Below are positions 27,142 through 36,650 of a DNA stretch of 55,667 nt, piece after piece; within the stretch, counting starts at the first letter, position 1, and each line of letters opens with the position of its first letter. Origin of the DNA: Methanobacteriota archaeon (GTDB lineage Archaea; Thermoplasmatota; Poseidoniia; Poseidoniales; Poseidoniaceae); contig JABIGM010000064.1 in NCBI GenBank assembly GCA_018650165.1, positions 1 to 55,667 of the forward strand, written 5' to 3'. The translations under genes and the position numbers were made by a program. Under the pieces are notes generated by a model. The model was not told where the DNA came from. It did not search any database and saw only the letters and a list, made by a program, of their open reading frames with translations.

Positions 27142-28758
27142 TCACGTCCGTCCCCAGACTTTAATTCTCTTTACAATAGCAACAGTCTGTTCTAATGAAT
27201 AATTACGATTCTCGAAAACGAATTTGACCAATACAGGATCGGTAATCATTCCTTGAAGTTCCCTAGCGGGTAATGAATCGAATTCTTCCCTTGATAATCC
27301 ATTCTGGTTGCGAACTTTAGACAAGAATACTTGTTTTATCTTGTTTGATTTTGCATAATACGTGTATCGATTCGCATCTCCAAATCCATAGTAAATGATA
27401 CTGAATACATGGTGCCATGGCTCTGGGTCCTTTTTCTTCAAAAGTACACCTTCAAAGGATATGAACAAGATGATGAATAACAGCAACATTGCTAATCCTT
27501 CACCTGTGAAATATACCAGAAGGAAGTAGATTGTATTGTAAGATTCTGACACTATGCTAGGCTGGATATGTCTGCTCTCATCAAATATTACCATTGCATT
27601 AGGAGCAACATCTGGTACGTTAACCGAATCACCCGTGGCTTCGGGGTCCACTAATGAGTCTGCAATGTAATCCATTGCCCATTTTCGATTATCGTTTCGA
27701 GGAACCGGTTTATCCGCCACGCCATATTCTTGATTGTTGTAGGCTTCGTAATCATAGATTGCGTTTGTCAAAGCAGAACCATCTGCGATGAAAGTAATTC
27801 TACCTCCGTTTACAAAATTACAATCCTGCGAGATACAAACTTCGATTGAAAGATTGAATTGCCCTGCCAAATCTGGTGTTTCTGAATTTTGCTCAGAACC
27901 AACCCAGATGTCCCCATCGCCATTGATATCTATGAAAGCCTCGGCAGAAGTTACTGCGCGTATTTGTGTAGCGCCCATACCTGTTTTAGCATTTGAAACA
28001 ACATCTATTCCAGTGATATTATTGAGCAATACTTGGTAAGAAGCATTGTACTGAATTGCGCTATCTTTCCAATGCTGTTCACATACTCCAGATTCAGATT
28101 TCGCCATAACTCTTCCATCATATATCTTACAAATGTGGGCTCCATTGTCCTCTATCGACCACCTACTATGGTTCTCGACGGTAGTTGGGTCTAACGAAGT
28201 GCCATCCATACCACAAGGTGATTCTTGAACACACATCCAAATAAAGTTGTAATCTAATTCTGTTGCATAGACTGAATCATACAACTGTGCGCCTTTGAAA
28301 CGGACACCGAATGCTTCAGCGATAGATGAAGAGTATCCAAAATCATCCATCACTAACACATCGCCGCCAGCAAATACAAATTCCTTGATTGCGCTAACTT
28401 CAGCGGGTGAATATCCATCTTCAGTAGCAAAGGTAAGGAACCCATCTGATGAAAACTGTGGTAGTGAAATCGTATCACGTTCAACGCCTGCGATTATGTA
28501 TGTGGTATTTGCAGGATCTTCAATATCTGCCAATAGTAGTGGCGAGGAAACTAGGGATTTGGTTTCTATTCCCATCGAATTGATATCCTGTCGGAATGCA
28601 GACATGTCATCCCAATCTTCACCATAGGCAGATTGGCCATCATCGTTACCAATATTGATTACTTGAGATACCACAGTTGAAAGAAGCATTACAAGAACGA
28701 ACCAAAACGCTAACTGAAGAGCAAGTCTTCGTCGGTTAAAGCGCGGTTTGTCGTCCAA
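27142..28758 (-). CDS. DUF4350-like membrane protein
   Basis: A protein with a membrane helix near residue 15-38 (FWFVLVMLLSTVVSQVI), an exposed domain of about 400 residues, and a second helix near the C-terminus (AMLLLFIILFISFEGVLL) followed by a cytoplasmic tail of about 85 residues. The segment IKEFVFAGGDVLVMDDFGYS is characteristic of DUF4350/GATase-like domains found in DUF58-MoxR operons. Within the exposed part, SAEAFIDINGDGDIWVGSE looks like a calcium-binding loop. The start is uncertain: GGGGTGAT directly precedes a TTG at 28758, giving 538 residues; a GTG at 28797 would add 13. First gene of the operon with DUF58. Confidence 0.75.
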   Translation of the reverse strand: MDDKPRFNRRRLALQLAFWFVLVMLLSTVVSQVINIGNDDGQSAYGEDWDDMSAFRQDINSMGIETKSLVSSPLLLADIEDPANTTYIIAGVERDTISLPQFSSDGFLTFATEDGYSPAEVSAIKEFVFAGGDVLVMDDFGYSSSIAEAFGVRFKGAQLYDSVYATELDYNFIWMCVQESPCGMDGTSLDPTTVENHSRWSIEDNGAHICKIYDGRVMAKSESGVCEQHWKDSAIQYNASYQVLLNNITGIDVVSNAKTGMGATQIRAVTSAEAFIDINGDGDIWVGSEQNSETPDLAGQFNLSIEVCISQDCNFVNGGRITFIADGSALTNAIYDYEAYNNQEYGVADKPVPRNDNRKWAMDYIADSLVDPEATGDSVNVPDVAPNAMVIFDESRHIQPSIVSESYNTIYFLLVYFTGEGLAMLLLFIILFISFEGVLLKKKDPEPWHHVFSIIYYGFGDANRYTYYAKSNKIKQVFLSKVRNQNGLSREEFDSLPARELQGMITDPVLVKFVFENRNYSLEQTVAIVKRIKVWGRT

Positions 28759-28840
28759 AAAATCACCCCTAGTACAAGATACAGACACATGACGCACTCA
28801 ATTCGGTTTAGAAGGTTGTGGAATACTGTTGCATTGTTGC

Positions 28841-29080
28841 TCATCGGCGCAGACGTATACTAGAGCCAATTTGGGACACTTCTTGCGCAGGTACACTACA
28901 CATTCCATCCACGGTAGGCCAAGGTAGTTTTTGAGTGTCAATATCAGTTACAACTTCGACCAATAATTCTGTAATTTCTCCACTACGAGGGTCGATTACA
29001 ATATCTTCAAGGTGTCCAAATAAATCACCATTGACATCCACTACTGGGAGCTTTAGGAATTCATTACTGAAACTCGACAT
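28841..29080 (-). CDS. PRC-barrel domain protein
   Basis: A 79-residue protein with the PRC-barrel pattern: LKLPVVDVNGDLFGHLEDIVIDPRSGEITELLVEV, then PAQEVSQIGSSIRLRR. Single-domain PRC barrels are common in archaea, often as predicted RNA- or protein-binding adaptors related to RimM and the H subunit of reaction centres. ATG at 29080 has GGAG seven bases upstream and starts the fold at the expected point. A GTG at 29152 overlapping the cdc48 stop (GTGA) would add 24 residues and cannot be excluded. Same strand as Cdc48, 68 bases downstream of it. Confidence 0.8.
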   Translation of the reverse strand: MSSFSNEFLKLPVVDVNGDLFGHLEDIVIDPRSGEITELLVEVVTDIDTQKLPWPTVDGMCSVPAQEVSQIGSSIRLRR

Positions 29081-29148
29081 AACTAGTCTCCGCCCTCTAC
29101 TAATGGCAATAACCTCGTCCACTTCAATCAACCGGCGAATTACGCCGT

Positions 29149-31380
29149 TCACATTGATTCCATACCGTAACCTGTATCTCGCGAACGCTTAATGTTCGAA
29201 AGTCCAGAGGTAAGTCTCTCTTCCATCTTAGAATAATATTCTAGCATATCAGGAGTAACGGTAGGCCTTACACGGGAAATCGCGTCCTCGAAATGACTCT
29301 TTGTTACCTTCTTTTTACCTGCACGCATTGCAATTAGTGCTGCTTCTCTACAAACTGCTTCAATATCCGCTCCTGTGAATCCATCTAAATTGGCTAACAG
29401 ATCTTTCATTGAGAATTTAGATAGTGGCATTCCAGATGAATGGATATCCATTATTATTTCACGAGCAACTTTGTCCGGTGGAGGTACATGCAATACACGC
29501 TCGAAACGACCACTGCGTAACAATGCAGGGTCAATCATCTCAGGCCTGTTTGTTGCAGCCACGATAATTACACCATCTAGGCTCTCTACTCCATCCATAC
29601 TAGCAAGTAGTTGATTCACTACACGATTCGACACATCAGAACCACCAGATTGTGAATTCGATGACCTCATTCCCGCTATTGATTCAAACTCATCAAGGAA
29701 AATTATCGAAGGTGCTGCTTGCTTCGCTTTCTTGAAAATCTCTCTAATGGCTTTCTCAGATTCTCCGACCCATTTAGAAATCAGTTCTGGCCCTTTTATT
29801 GAAATGAAATTTGCTTTCGCTTCATTTGCTATCGCTTTGGCTAGTAATGTTTTACCGGTACCGGGTGCGCCGAATAGAACAATTCCTCGAGGAGGTTTAA
29901 TTCCAAAGTGTTCGAATAATTTTGGTTTTGTCAATGGCCATTCGACACTTTCTTTCAACCTGTCTTTAATTTCAACAAGGCCTCCGACACTCTCCCATGA
30001 AACATCTGGGATTTCGACATAAATTTCGCGCAGTGCACTCGGTTCTATTTCGCGAATTGCGATTCGGAAATCGTCCATTCGAACTTCCATTTTCTCAAGA
30101 ACTTCAGGCGGAATTGTCTCTTCTTCCAAATCAATTTCTGGCAAATAACGTCGAAGTGCTTTCATTGCAGATTCTCTAACTAAAGCTGCTAAATCCGCAC
30201 CAACAAATCCATATGAATTTTCTAAAACCCAATCAACATCAAAATCATCTGCTATTGGCATCTGTCTGATGTGTACATCAAGAATCTCTTTTCTTCCTTC
30301 ACGGTCAGGAACACCTATCTCGATTTCACGGTCGAAACGTCCTGGTCTGCGCAATGCAGGGTCCATGGCATCTCTGCGATTTGTTGCGCCGATGACTATG
30401 ACATTGTCTCTACCTTGCATTCCATCCATCAGTGTTAGCATTTGTGCTACCACTCTGCGTTCCACTTCTCCACTGACATCTTCTCTCTTAGGAGCAATCG
30501 AATCAATTTCATCAATGAATATAATTGCAGGAGCATTATTTGCGGCTTCATCGAAAATTTCACGCAATTGCTTTTCGGATTCCCCGTAATACTTTGAAAT
30601 GATTTCGGGACCATTTATCGAAGTAAAATGTGCATTGGTCTCAGTAGCGACCGCCTTTGCAATCATTGTTTTTCCAGTGCCCGGTGGGCCGTGCAACAAT
30701 ACTCCTTTTGGCGGATCTATCCCTAATCGCCTGAACAATTCAGGATGCTTCAATGGCAATTCAATCATTTCTCTAACTTTCAATAACTGTGAACCAATTC
30801 CACCAATGTCTTCGTATGTTATTCCTTGAGATTGCCCAGCATCCTCGTCATCGATCGCTTCATCTTTGATTACAATATCAGTATCTGAATTTACTTGAAC
30901 TATTCCTTTTGGAGTGGTCTGCAATACTGCAAACGGCAAAGCCTCTGCGAATAGTGTCATGCCGGGAATAAAAATCCGGTCTCCTGCAACTACTGGCCTC
31001 TTGTTAAGACCTCGACGAGCAAAACCTTCAATGCCTGGGCCAAATTTCACTTTTTGCTTATTCGCCATTACTGGAGATAGTACTAATTTTGTACAAATTT
31101 TGGCATCGACCTTGGAAACGGTTACTCTATCTCCCAGACTAACACCTGCATTTTTCCGGATAATTCCATCGACTCGAATGATGTCCATCTTTGCATCTTC
31201 AGGTCTGCTTCGCCAATAGATTGCTGCAGTTGAACGGTTCTCACCTTTAATTTCAATAATATCGCCCGGTTTTAGGTCTAAACTATTCTCTCCCGATATA
31301 CGGGCGCGGCCGTGGCCTACATCACTCGGTATAGCCTTTGATACCTTCAACGATATTGATTCCGAATCTTTGTCAGACAT
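29149..31380 (-). CDS. Cdc48/VCP-type AAA+ ATPase
   Basis: A 743-residue hexameric unfoldase that extracts and unfolds proteins, in archaea often feeding the proteasome. The N domain (1-180) is a double-psi barrel plus Cdc48_2 type. D1 has Walker A GPPGTGKT (231-238) and Walker B IIFIDEID with DE at 290-291. D2 has GAPGTGKT (504-511) and FLDEFESI with DE at 563-564; second-region-of-homology motifs [20 protein letters not shown] and [20 protein letters not shown] follow. Two substitutions in D2 (Gly-Ala-Pro in Walker A, DEFES in Walker B) keep the catalytic residues. The C-terminus ends GYGMESM without the eukaryotic HbYX tail. It is the first of a minus-strand run continuing to DUF4350/DUF58. 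Confidence 0.97.
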   Translation of the reverse strand: MSDKDSESISLKVSKAIPSDVGHGRARISGENSLDLKPGDIIEIKGENRSTAAIYWRSRPEDAKMDIIRVDGIIRKNAGVSLGDRVTVSKVDAKICTKLVLSPVMANKQKVKFGPGIEGFARRGLNKRPVVAGDRIFIPGMTLFAEALPFAVLQTTPKGIVQVNSDTDIVIKDEAIDDEDAGQSQGITYEDIGGIGSQLLKVREMIELPLKHPELFRRLGIDPPKGVLLHGPPGTGKTMIAKAVATETNAHFTSINGPEIISKYYGESEKQLREIFDEAANNAPAIIFIDEIDSIAPKREDVSGEVERRVVAQMLTLMDGMQGRDNVIVIGATNRRDAMDPALRRPGRFDREIEIGVPDREGRKEILDVHIRQMPIADDFDVDWVLENSYGFVGADLAALVRESAMKALRRYLPEIDLEEETIPPEVLEKMEVRMDDFRIAIREIEPSALREIYVEIPDVSWESVGGLVEIKDRLKESVEWPLTKPKLFEHFGIKPPRGIVLFGAPGTGKTLLAKAIANEAKANFISIKGPELISKWVGESEKAIREIFKKAKQAAPSIIFLDEFESIAGMRSSNSQSGGSDVSNRVVNQLLASMDGVESLDGVIIVAATNRPEMIDPALLRSGRFERVLHVPPPDKVAREIIMDIHSSGMPLSKFSMKDLLANLDGFTGADIEAVCREAALIAMRAGKKKVTKSHFEDAISRVRPTVTPDMLEYYSKMEERLTSGLSNIKRSRDTGYGMESM

Positions 31381-31483
31381 GGATGACCCCCTCCGGGTAA
31401 TTCTTCTTCAACCTCGGTATCACTTTAATCCACGCATCTAATGCAAGCGGTGGATTCATGTCCTGAACACCAAACGGAAGGCC
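31381..31483. promoter_or_regulatory. Divergent spacer between cdc48 and aldehyde dehydrogenase
   Basis: 103 bases. Before the cdc48 ATG, in gene orientation, ACCC-GGAGG-GGGT would place the GGAGG Shine-Dalgarno in the loop of a 4-bp stem. Before the dehydrogenase ATG stands GGAAGG at short spacing. No unmistakable TATA box was identified. Confidence 0.3.
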
Positions 31484-33112
31484 ATGACGCACGTGTTAGA
31501 GTCCGGCCTAGAATTTATGGAAAGTAGTAACCCAGACGATTTGCCAAAGGTCAGAGGTTACAACATCATTAATGGACAATTGAAAACATCATCTGATGGA
31601 AATGTATTCACTAGCAAGAACCCTGCTATGCTAGTTGATGTTCTTGGAGAGTTCCCTCTTTCTACCAGAGATGATGTTCATGAAGCAATCGCTGCTGCTC
31701 GAACTGCACTCGTTGAATGGTCTGCAACTCCAGCACCTACTCGTGGCCAAATCATTGGTAACATGGGACGCCTGCTGATGGAGCATAAAGATGCAATCGT
31801 CGCACTTGAAACTCGTGAAATCGGAAAGACACTGAAGGAATCCGCTGGAAGTGTTCAGGAAGCGATTGATACCTGTTTATTCTTCCAATCTGAAGGTCGC
31901 CGCCTATATGGCCAGACTGTTAATTCAGAATTACCAGATAAGGAATTATCCACTTACCGTAGACCGTTAGGTGTATGTGGAATTATCAATGCTTGTAACT
32001 TCCCTGCTGCAGTTCCATTCTGGAAAATCATACCTGCATTGATTTGTGGAAATACCTGTGTTTGGAAAAGCCCACAGGATGCACCTCTACTTTCGTTTGC
32101 TCTAGCACGTATTATGCATGAAGCAGGATTACCAGACGGTGTAGTAAATCTGGTTCATGGAAAGGGAAGTGGCGCTGGGCAATATATTGTTGATGCTGTT
32201 GATGAGGGATTGATCAATAAAATTTCATTTACAGGTAGTACTGAAGTTGGAAAAGCAATCGGTGAAGTCTGTGGAAGAAACTTGGTATCCTGTAGCCTAG
32301 AATTGGGTGGAAAGAACCCTCAGGTTGTAATGCCATCAGCCGATATTGACAATGCTGTCGAAGGTGCATATTGGGGCGGGTTTGGTACTGCAGGACAACG
32401 ATGTACTAGCCTAGGTAATCTAATTCTCCACCAAGATATTTATGATGAATTTATGGAGAAATTAATGGCTAAGGTAAAGAGTACCCGTATCGGAGATTCT
32501 CTACGTCATGAAAATGTTCTATACGGTCCAATGCTATCTGAAAAATACGCTAAGGATTTCCTGAAAGGAATCGAGATGGTTGAGGCTGATGGCGCTGCAA
32601 AATTGTGGGGTCGTGGACGAATCTCTAGTGGTAATACTCCAGATAACTTCCTGGGAACTCCTGAAGATGGAGTATACATGTGGCCACACGTTTTTGCAGA
32701 TGTCACTGAAGATATGAAGTGCTTCCACGAGGAAGTTTTCGGTCCTGCGATTACAATTGTAAAGGCGAAGGATTTCGATCACGCTTTACATCTTGCAAAC
32801 GCTTCTCCTTACGGGCTTTCAAGTTCGATTTACACCAATGATCGTCTTGAAGCATACCGCTACAAAATAGGGATTAAGGCTGGAATGACTGGAATTAATA
32901 ATTCAACCACTGGGGCTGAAGCACACCTACCATTTGGTGGAGTGAAAGGTAGCGGTAATGGAACTAGAGAATCCGGAATTTGGGTTATCGAAGCTTACTC
33001 TTATTGGCATGCGGTAAATGATGAACTATCCGGGAAGTTACAACTGGCTCAAATGGATGTTGATGATGTTGAGATGATTGAAGCAGAAGTGGATTACTCC
33101 TCTCTTGCTTAA
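31484..33112 (+). CDS. Aldehyde dehydrogenase (NAD(P)+-dependent family)
   Basis: A 542-residue ALDH-superfamily enzyme oxidising an aldehyde to the acid. The catalytic nucleophile is C307 in GTAGQRCTSLG and the general base E273 in LELGGKNP. The cofactor-binding stretch includes NFPAAVPFWKIIPALICGNTCVWKSP, and the C-terminal CFHEEVFGPA contact motif is present. The GTAGQRCT context resembles ALDH7 (alpha-aminoadipic semialdehyde dehydrogenase) and related archaeal enzymes, but the substrate cannot be fixed from sequence. An alternative ATG at 31517 would remove 11 residues. Monocistronic, 62 bases before the succinate dehydrogenase genes. Confidence 0.9.
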   Translation: MTHVLESGLEFMESSNPDDLPKVRGYNIINGQLKTSSDGNVFTSKNPAMLVDVLGEFPLSTRDDVHEAIAAARTALVEWSATPAPTRGQIIGNMGRLLMEHKDAIVALETREIGKTLKESAGSVQEAIDTCLFFQSEGRRLYGQTVNSELPDKELSTYRRPLGVCGIINACNFPAAVPFWKIIPALICGNTCVWKSPQDAPLLSFALARIMHEAGLPDGVVNLVHGKGSGAGQYIVDAVDEGLINKISFTGSTEVGKAIGEVCGRNLVSCSLELGGKNPQVVMPSADIDNAVEGAYWGGFGTAGQRCTSLGNLILHQDIYDEFMEKLMAKVKSTRIGDSLRHENVLYGPMLSEKYAKDFLKGIEMVEADGAAKLWGRGRISSGNTPDNFLGTPEDGVYMWPHVFADVTEDMKCFHEEVFGPAITIVKAKDFDHALHLANASPYGLSSSIYTNDRLEAYRYKIGIKAGMTGINNSTTGAEAHLPFGGVKGSGNGTRESGIWVIEAYSYWHAVNDELSGKLQLAQMDVDDVEMIEAEVDYSSLA

Positions 33113-33174
33113 TGTGGGCTTAGGCATATTATCAAAAACCTAAGTCACTAGGACCCCCCCATAGGGGAATTGTT
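33113..33174 (+). promoter_or_regulatory. Promoter/leader of the succinate dehydrogenase operon
   Basis: CATATTATC (33125-33133) is TATA-like and would give a start near 33156. The leader then begins with a run of C residues; CCCC-ATA-GGGG (33157-33167) can fold into a 4-bp triloop stem just before the GTG start. Prediction by eye. Confidence 0.4.
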
Positions 33175-34032
33175 GTGGTTGAACCAAGACATCTGCCAAT
33201 GGAAAGGGGATTCGGAAAAACTGAACGAATGGATAGTTGGTGGAAGTCCCCATTAGCAATGGCAATTTATCTCGGACTTGCAGTTACATACGCCACTTGG
33301 CGAGGTTTTATGGAAGCCGATTTCTGGATTTTTAGTGAGTTCGGATTATCTGGTGGCAACCAGACTATGGCTATCGAAAATAATGGAAGTCATGTGCTTT
33401 CACCACTATATTCTCCACTGATTATCCCAGGTGCAGATGGTCTTGGATCATGGGTTCCTGAATATCTTTGGTGGATGAGTCCGGCAATGTTTATTTTATT
33501 CATTCCAGCTGGGTTTAGAGGAACATGCTACTACTATCGTAAGGCATACTACCGCTCTTTCATGGCTAACCCAGTAGGATGTGCAGTAAGTACACCCTAT
33601 GACAATTATAATGGCGAACGTCGACTATTCTTATTCCAAAATTTACATCGTTATTTCATGTATCTTGCAGTTGCATATCTCTTCATCCTTGGCTATGATG
33701 TTTGGATGGCTACACAATTTCATGAAAGTGGATCTCCTGATTCATTTGGAGTATCTGTAGGAACTCTTGTTCTTCTTCTCAATGTAATTCTTCTTGGAGG
33801 ATATACACTTGGCTGCCACTCATTCCGTCATGCTATTGGTGGAATTAGAAACAAATTCAGAAACGGTGGAGGCGCTGTTGCTGAAGCATGTTGGAAGAGT
33901 TGTACTAAACTAAACAAGCACCACAATAAGTGGGCCATTTATTCTCTCTTCTGGGTTATGTTCTCAGACTTTTACGTCTATGCATGTACGGAAGGCTGGT
34001 GGACAGATGTCGTTCTATTCGGAGGGATTTGA
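33175..34032 (+). CDS. sdhC: Succinate dehydrogenase membrane anchor (cytochrome b subunit)
   Basis: A 285-residue membrane protein with about five helices (near 28-46, 100-123, 160-183, 195-218 and 256-275). Histidines in NLHRYFMYL and GCHSFRHAIGG lie at helix ends and are candidate haem ligands. The five-helix single-anchor layout matches succinate:quinone reductases of the single-gene type, rather than the four-subunit SdhCD pair. The N-terminal 25 residues are soluble. GTG at 33175 is used, with GGGG about seven bases upstream; an ATG at 33199 is possible. The stop overlaps the sdhA start (TGATG). Sequence similarity to well-known SdhC is weak; the call rests on topology and position. Confidence 0.75.
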   Translation: MVEPRHLPMERGFGKTERMDSWWKSPLAMAIYLGLAVTYATWRGFMEADFWIFSEFGLSGGNQTMAIENNGSHVLSPLYSPLIIPGADGLGSWVPEYLWWMSPAMFILFIPAGFRGTCYYYRKAYYRSFMANPVGCAVSTPYDNYNGERRLFLFQNLHRYFMYLAVAYLFILGYDVWMATQFHESGSPDSFGVSVGTLVLLLNVILLGGYTLGCHSFRHAIGGIRNKFRNGGGAVAEACWKSCTKLNKHHNKWAIYSLFWVMFSDFYVYACTEGWWTDVVLFGGI

Positions 34033-35861
34033 TGAGCGAATATGAAACCCATGAATATGACGTCATCGTCATTGGAGCTGGTGGAGCCGGTCTAAGAGCT
34101 GCTATTGAAGCCGCACGCAGTGGTGCTAAGACTGCAATTATTTGCAAATCATTACTTGGTAAGGCACATACTGTAATGGCTGAAGGCGGTGCTGCTGCTG
34201 CTCTTGGAAATGCAGATGATAGAGATGGCTGGAAAGTCCACTTCAAAGATACCATGAAGGGTGGAAAGTACCTCAACAATTGGCGAATGGCACAAATTCA
34301 TGCTCAAGAGTCCGCAGATAGAATCCGTGAACTTGAACAATGGGGCGCTGTCTTTGATAGAACCCCGGCTGGATTAATCAATCAGAGAAACTTTGGTGGG
34401 CATACTTACCCACGTTTGGCCCACGTTGCAGATTCCACAGGTCTAGAGATCATTAGAACTCTACAAGAAAAGGGAATCCATTCAGGCATTGATATATTCA
34501 TGGAATATACAGTAAGCCATCTACTGCAAGATGATGACGGAACTTGTACTGGCTGTGTTGCTTACAATAGAGTAGATGGAGCAATGCATGCTTACTCTGC
34601 AAAATCAACAATTTTGGCAACTGGTGGAATCACACGATGCTGGTCTGTATGTTCTGGCTCTTGGGAATACACTGGCGATGGTCATGCTCTGGCATTGAAT
34701 GCTGGTGCTGAATTAATCGACATGGAATTTGTTCAATTCCATCCTACTGGAATGGTCTGGCCACCGAGTGTTAGAGGAATTCTAGTAACTGAAGGTGTAC
34801 GTGGTGAAGGAGGAGTTCTACGAAATTCTGAAGGTAAGAGATTCATGTTCGACAATGTTCCAGAGATGTTCAAAGGTGACCACGCTGAAACTGAAGAAGA
34901 GGCTACTGAATGGGTCAGACAGGTTGTTGCTGGTGAAAAGGCAAGCGTTAGAAGGCCCCCTGAATTACTTACTCGTGACGTAGTTGCTAAGGCGATTAAC
35001 AAAGAAGTTGCTGAAGGAAGAGGCTCGACTCATGGCGGCGCATATCTTGACATTGCAAACCAACGCAGTGCGGAGGAAATTATTGCAAAGTTGCCGAGTA
35101 TGCACCATCAATTTAGAGAACTTGCTGGAGTTGATATCACAAAGGAGCCGATGGAAGTCGGTCCAACTGCTCACTATGTGATGGGCGGAGTTAGAGTCAA
35201 TGCTGAATCTCAAGAATCTACAGTTAGTGGCCTATATGCTGCTGGTGAAGTCTCTAGTGGTTTGCATGGAGCAAACAGACTTGGAGGCAATTCACTCTCG
35301 GATCTAATTGTATTTGGCAAGAGAGCCGGTGAATTTGCTGCAAAGCGTTCTGCAGAAATGTCTCAGCCTGATTTAGACTTGAAGCAAGTTGAATCTGCTA
35401 TTGAAGATAATCTCAGACCTCTGAAAAGAGAGAGTGGCGAAAATCCTGGACGCGTATATGATGAGTTACGCGATATGATGCAAGCCAAGGTTGGGATTAT
35501 TCGAACCGAAGCTGAATTGAAGAGTGCTTTGAAGGATTTAGATACTTTTAGAGAACGAATTCAGAATACAAGTTCTGGCAATTCGATGGTATACAATTCA
35601 GGTTGGCATCAAGCCCTTGATTTACAAAATATGGCTGACATCTCAACTGCTTGTACTCTAGCAGCCCTGACTCGAACAGAAAGCCGTGGTGGACATACCC
35701 GTGATGATTTCCCCGTACCGGATAAAGGAATGTGGAGCCACACTACAAACGTAATTTGGAAAGATGGTGCTGAAGTAAAAATTCGACAAGAAGAATTGGA
35801 TCAGCCTCCCGAAGAATTAGAACAATTACTTGACCGCTCAAAGAAGGAGGCCTCAAAATGA
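34032..35861 (+). CDS. sdhA: Succinate dehydrogenase flavoprotein subunit
   Basis: A 609-residue FAD-containing subunit that oxidises succinate to fumarate. The dinucleotide motif VIVIGAGGAGLRAA is at 11-24. H46 in GKAHTVMAEGG is the residue expected to carry covalent FAD. The substrate site includes RNFGGHTYPRLAH, then EFVQFHPTGM, RGEGGVLRN and VGPTAHYVMGGVRV; ANRLGGNSLSDLIVFG closes the FAD domain. GGAGG seven bases before the ATG and overlap with the sdhC stop support this start; the frame is open further upstream inside sdhC but that is out-of-frame coding. It overlaps sdhB by four bases (ATGA). Acts at the inner face of the cytoplasmic membrane in the citric acid cycle and respiratory chain. 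Confidence 0.97.
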   Translation: MSEYETHEYDVIVIGAGGAGLRAAIEAARSGAKTAIICKSLLGKAHTVMAEGGAAAALGNADDRDGWKVHFKDTMKGGKYLNNWRMAQIHAQESADRIRELEQWGAVFDRTPAGLINQRNFGGHTYPRLAHVADSTGLEIIRTLQEKGIHSGIDIFMEYTVSHLLQDDDGTCTGCVAYNRVDGAMHAYSAKSTILATGGITRCWSVCSGSWEYTGDGHALALNAGAELIDMEFVQFHPTGMVWPPSVRGILVTEGVRGEGGVLRNSEGKRFMFDNVPEMFKGDHAETEEEATEWVRQVVAGEKASVRRPPELLTRDVVAKAINKEVAEGRGSTHGGAYLDIANQRSAEEIIAKLPSMHHQFRELAGVDITKEPMEVGPTAHYVMGGVRVNAESQESTVSGLYAAGEVSSGLHGANRLGGNSLSDLIVFGKRAGEFAAKRSAEMSQPDLDLKQVESAIEDNLRPLKRESGENPGRVYDELRDMMQAKVGIIRTEAELKSALKDLDTFRERIQNTSSGNSMVYNSGWHQALDLQNMADISTACTLAALTRTESRGGHTRDDFPVPDKGMWSHTTNVIWKDGAEVKIRQEELDQPPEELEQLLDRSKKEASK

Positions 35862-36613
35862 CTGACATTAAGATGAGAGTATTTAGAGGCCAAGAAGGCG
35901 AAGGCGAATTAGAAGAATACGATGTGAAATTGGATGAAGGAATGGTACTCTTAGATGCCATACACCGTATTCAGCATGAACAAGAACCTGACCTCTCTTG
36001 CCGTTGGAATTGTAAAGCGGGCAAATGTGGCTCGTGCAGTGCAGAAATAAATGGTAAACCGCAATTGATGTGCATGACTCGTATGAGTGATGTTATTGAG
36101 GAAACCCCTGAAGATGAAATCATCACGGTTCGTCCAATGCGTACTTTCCCCCATGTCAGAGATTTGGTAACTGATGTATCATGGAATTATGAGATGGCTG
36201 AAGCGGTTGCTCCAATCAAAGGACCTGAAGAAGCAGATTGGGAATTTAGTCAATTTGAGGCAACAAGGGCCCAAGAGTTCAGAATGTGTATTGAATGTTT
36301 TATCTGCCAAGATACTTGTCACGTATTGAGGGAATACCAGAAATTCGATGTATTTGGGGGACCTAGAACCCTTGTTCGTCTAGCGAACTTTGAGATGCAC
36401 CCGATGGATCAAGAAGACAGAGTTCCAGAAATAAAAGAAGAATTTGGAATTGGTTACTGTAACATCACAAAATGTTGTACAGACGTCTGCCCCGCTGGAA
36501 TTAATATCACAGATAATGCAATTATTCCTCTCAAAGAACGTGTTGTAGACCGCTATTATGACCCTCTAAAGAGAATCTGGAGAAAAATTACTGGCTCTAA
36601 CCTCAGAATGTGA
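35858..36613 (+). CDS. sdhB: Succinate dehydrogenase iron-sulphur subunit
   Basis: A 251-residue subunit passing electrons from SdhA to the membrane quinone. The N-terminal plant-type ferredoxin domain has [2Fe-2S] ligands C52, C57, C60 and C72 (C48 is an extra cysteine). The C-terminal ferredoxin-like domain has C144, C147, C150, C154 and a second group C201, C206, C207, C211 for the [4Fe-4S] and [3Fe-4S] clusters. The sequence between 95 and 140 is long and the C-terminal cysteine arrangement CNITKCCTDVCP matches other archaeal and actinobacterial SdhB. Overlap ATGA with sdhA indicates coupled translation. The stop is followed by a T-run and a hairpin. Confidence 0.96.
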   Translation: MTDIKMRVFRGQEGEGELEEYDVKLDEGMVLLDAIHRIQHEQEPDLSCRWNCKAGKCGSCSAEINGKPQLMCMTRMSDVIEETPEDEIITVRPMRTFPHVRDLVTDVSWNYEMAEAVAPIKGPEEADWEFSQFEATRAQEFRMCIECFICQDTCHVLREYQKFDVFGGPRTLVRLANFEMHPMDQEDRVPEIKEEFGIGYCNITKCCTDVCPAGINITDNAIIPLKERVVDRYYDPLKRIWRKITGSNLRM

Positions 36614-36650
36614 ACTCATTTTTAAGAAAGTTCAAACTATTGAACTTCTA
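36614..36650. terminator. Two-way terminator candidate between sdhB and the biotin carrier gene
   Basis: TTTTT at 36619-36623 follows the sdhB stop. A perfect 8-bp hairpin AAGTTCAA / TTGAACTT (36628-36635 and 36640-36647, loop ACTA) overlaps the last codons of the convergent biotin carrier gene. T-rich stretches end transcription in archaea; the hairpin is the strongest dyad at any convergent junction here. Confidence 0.45.
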
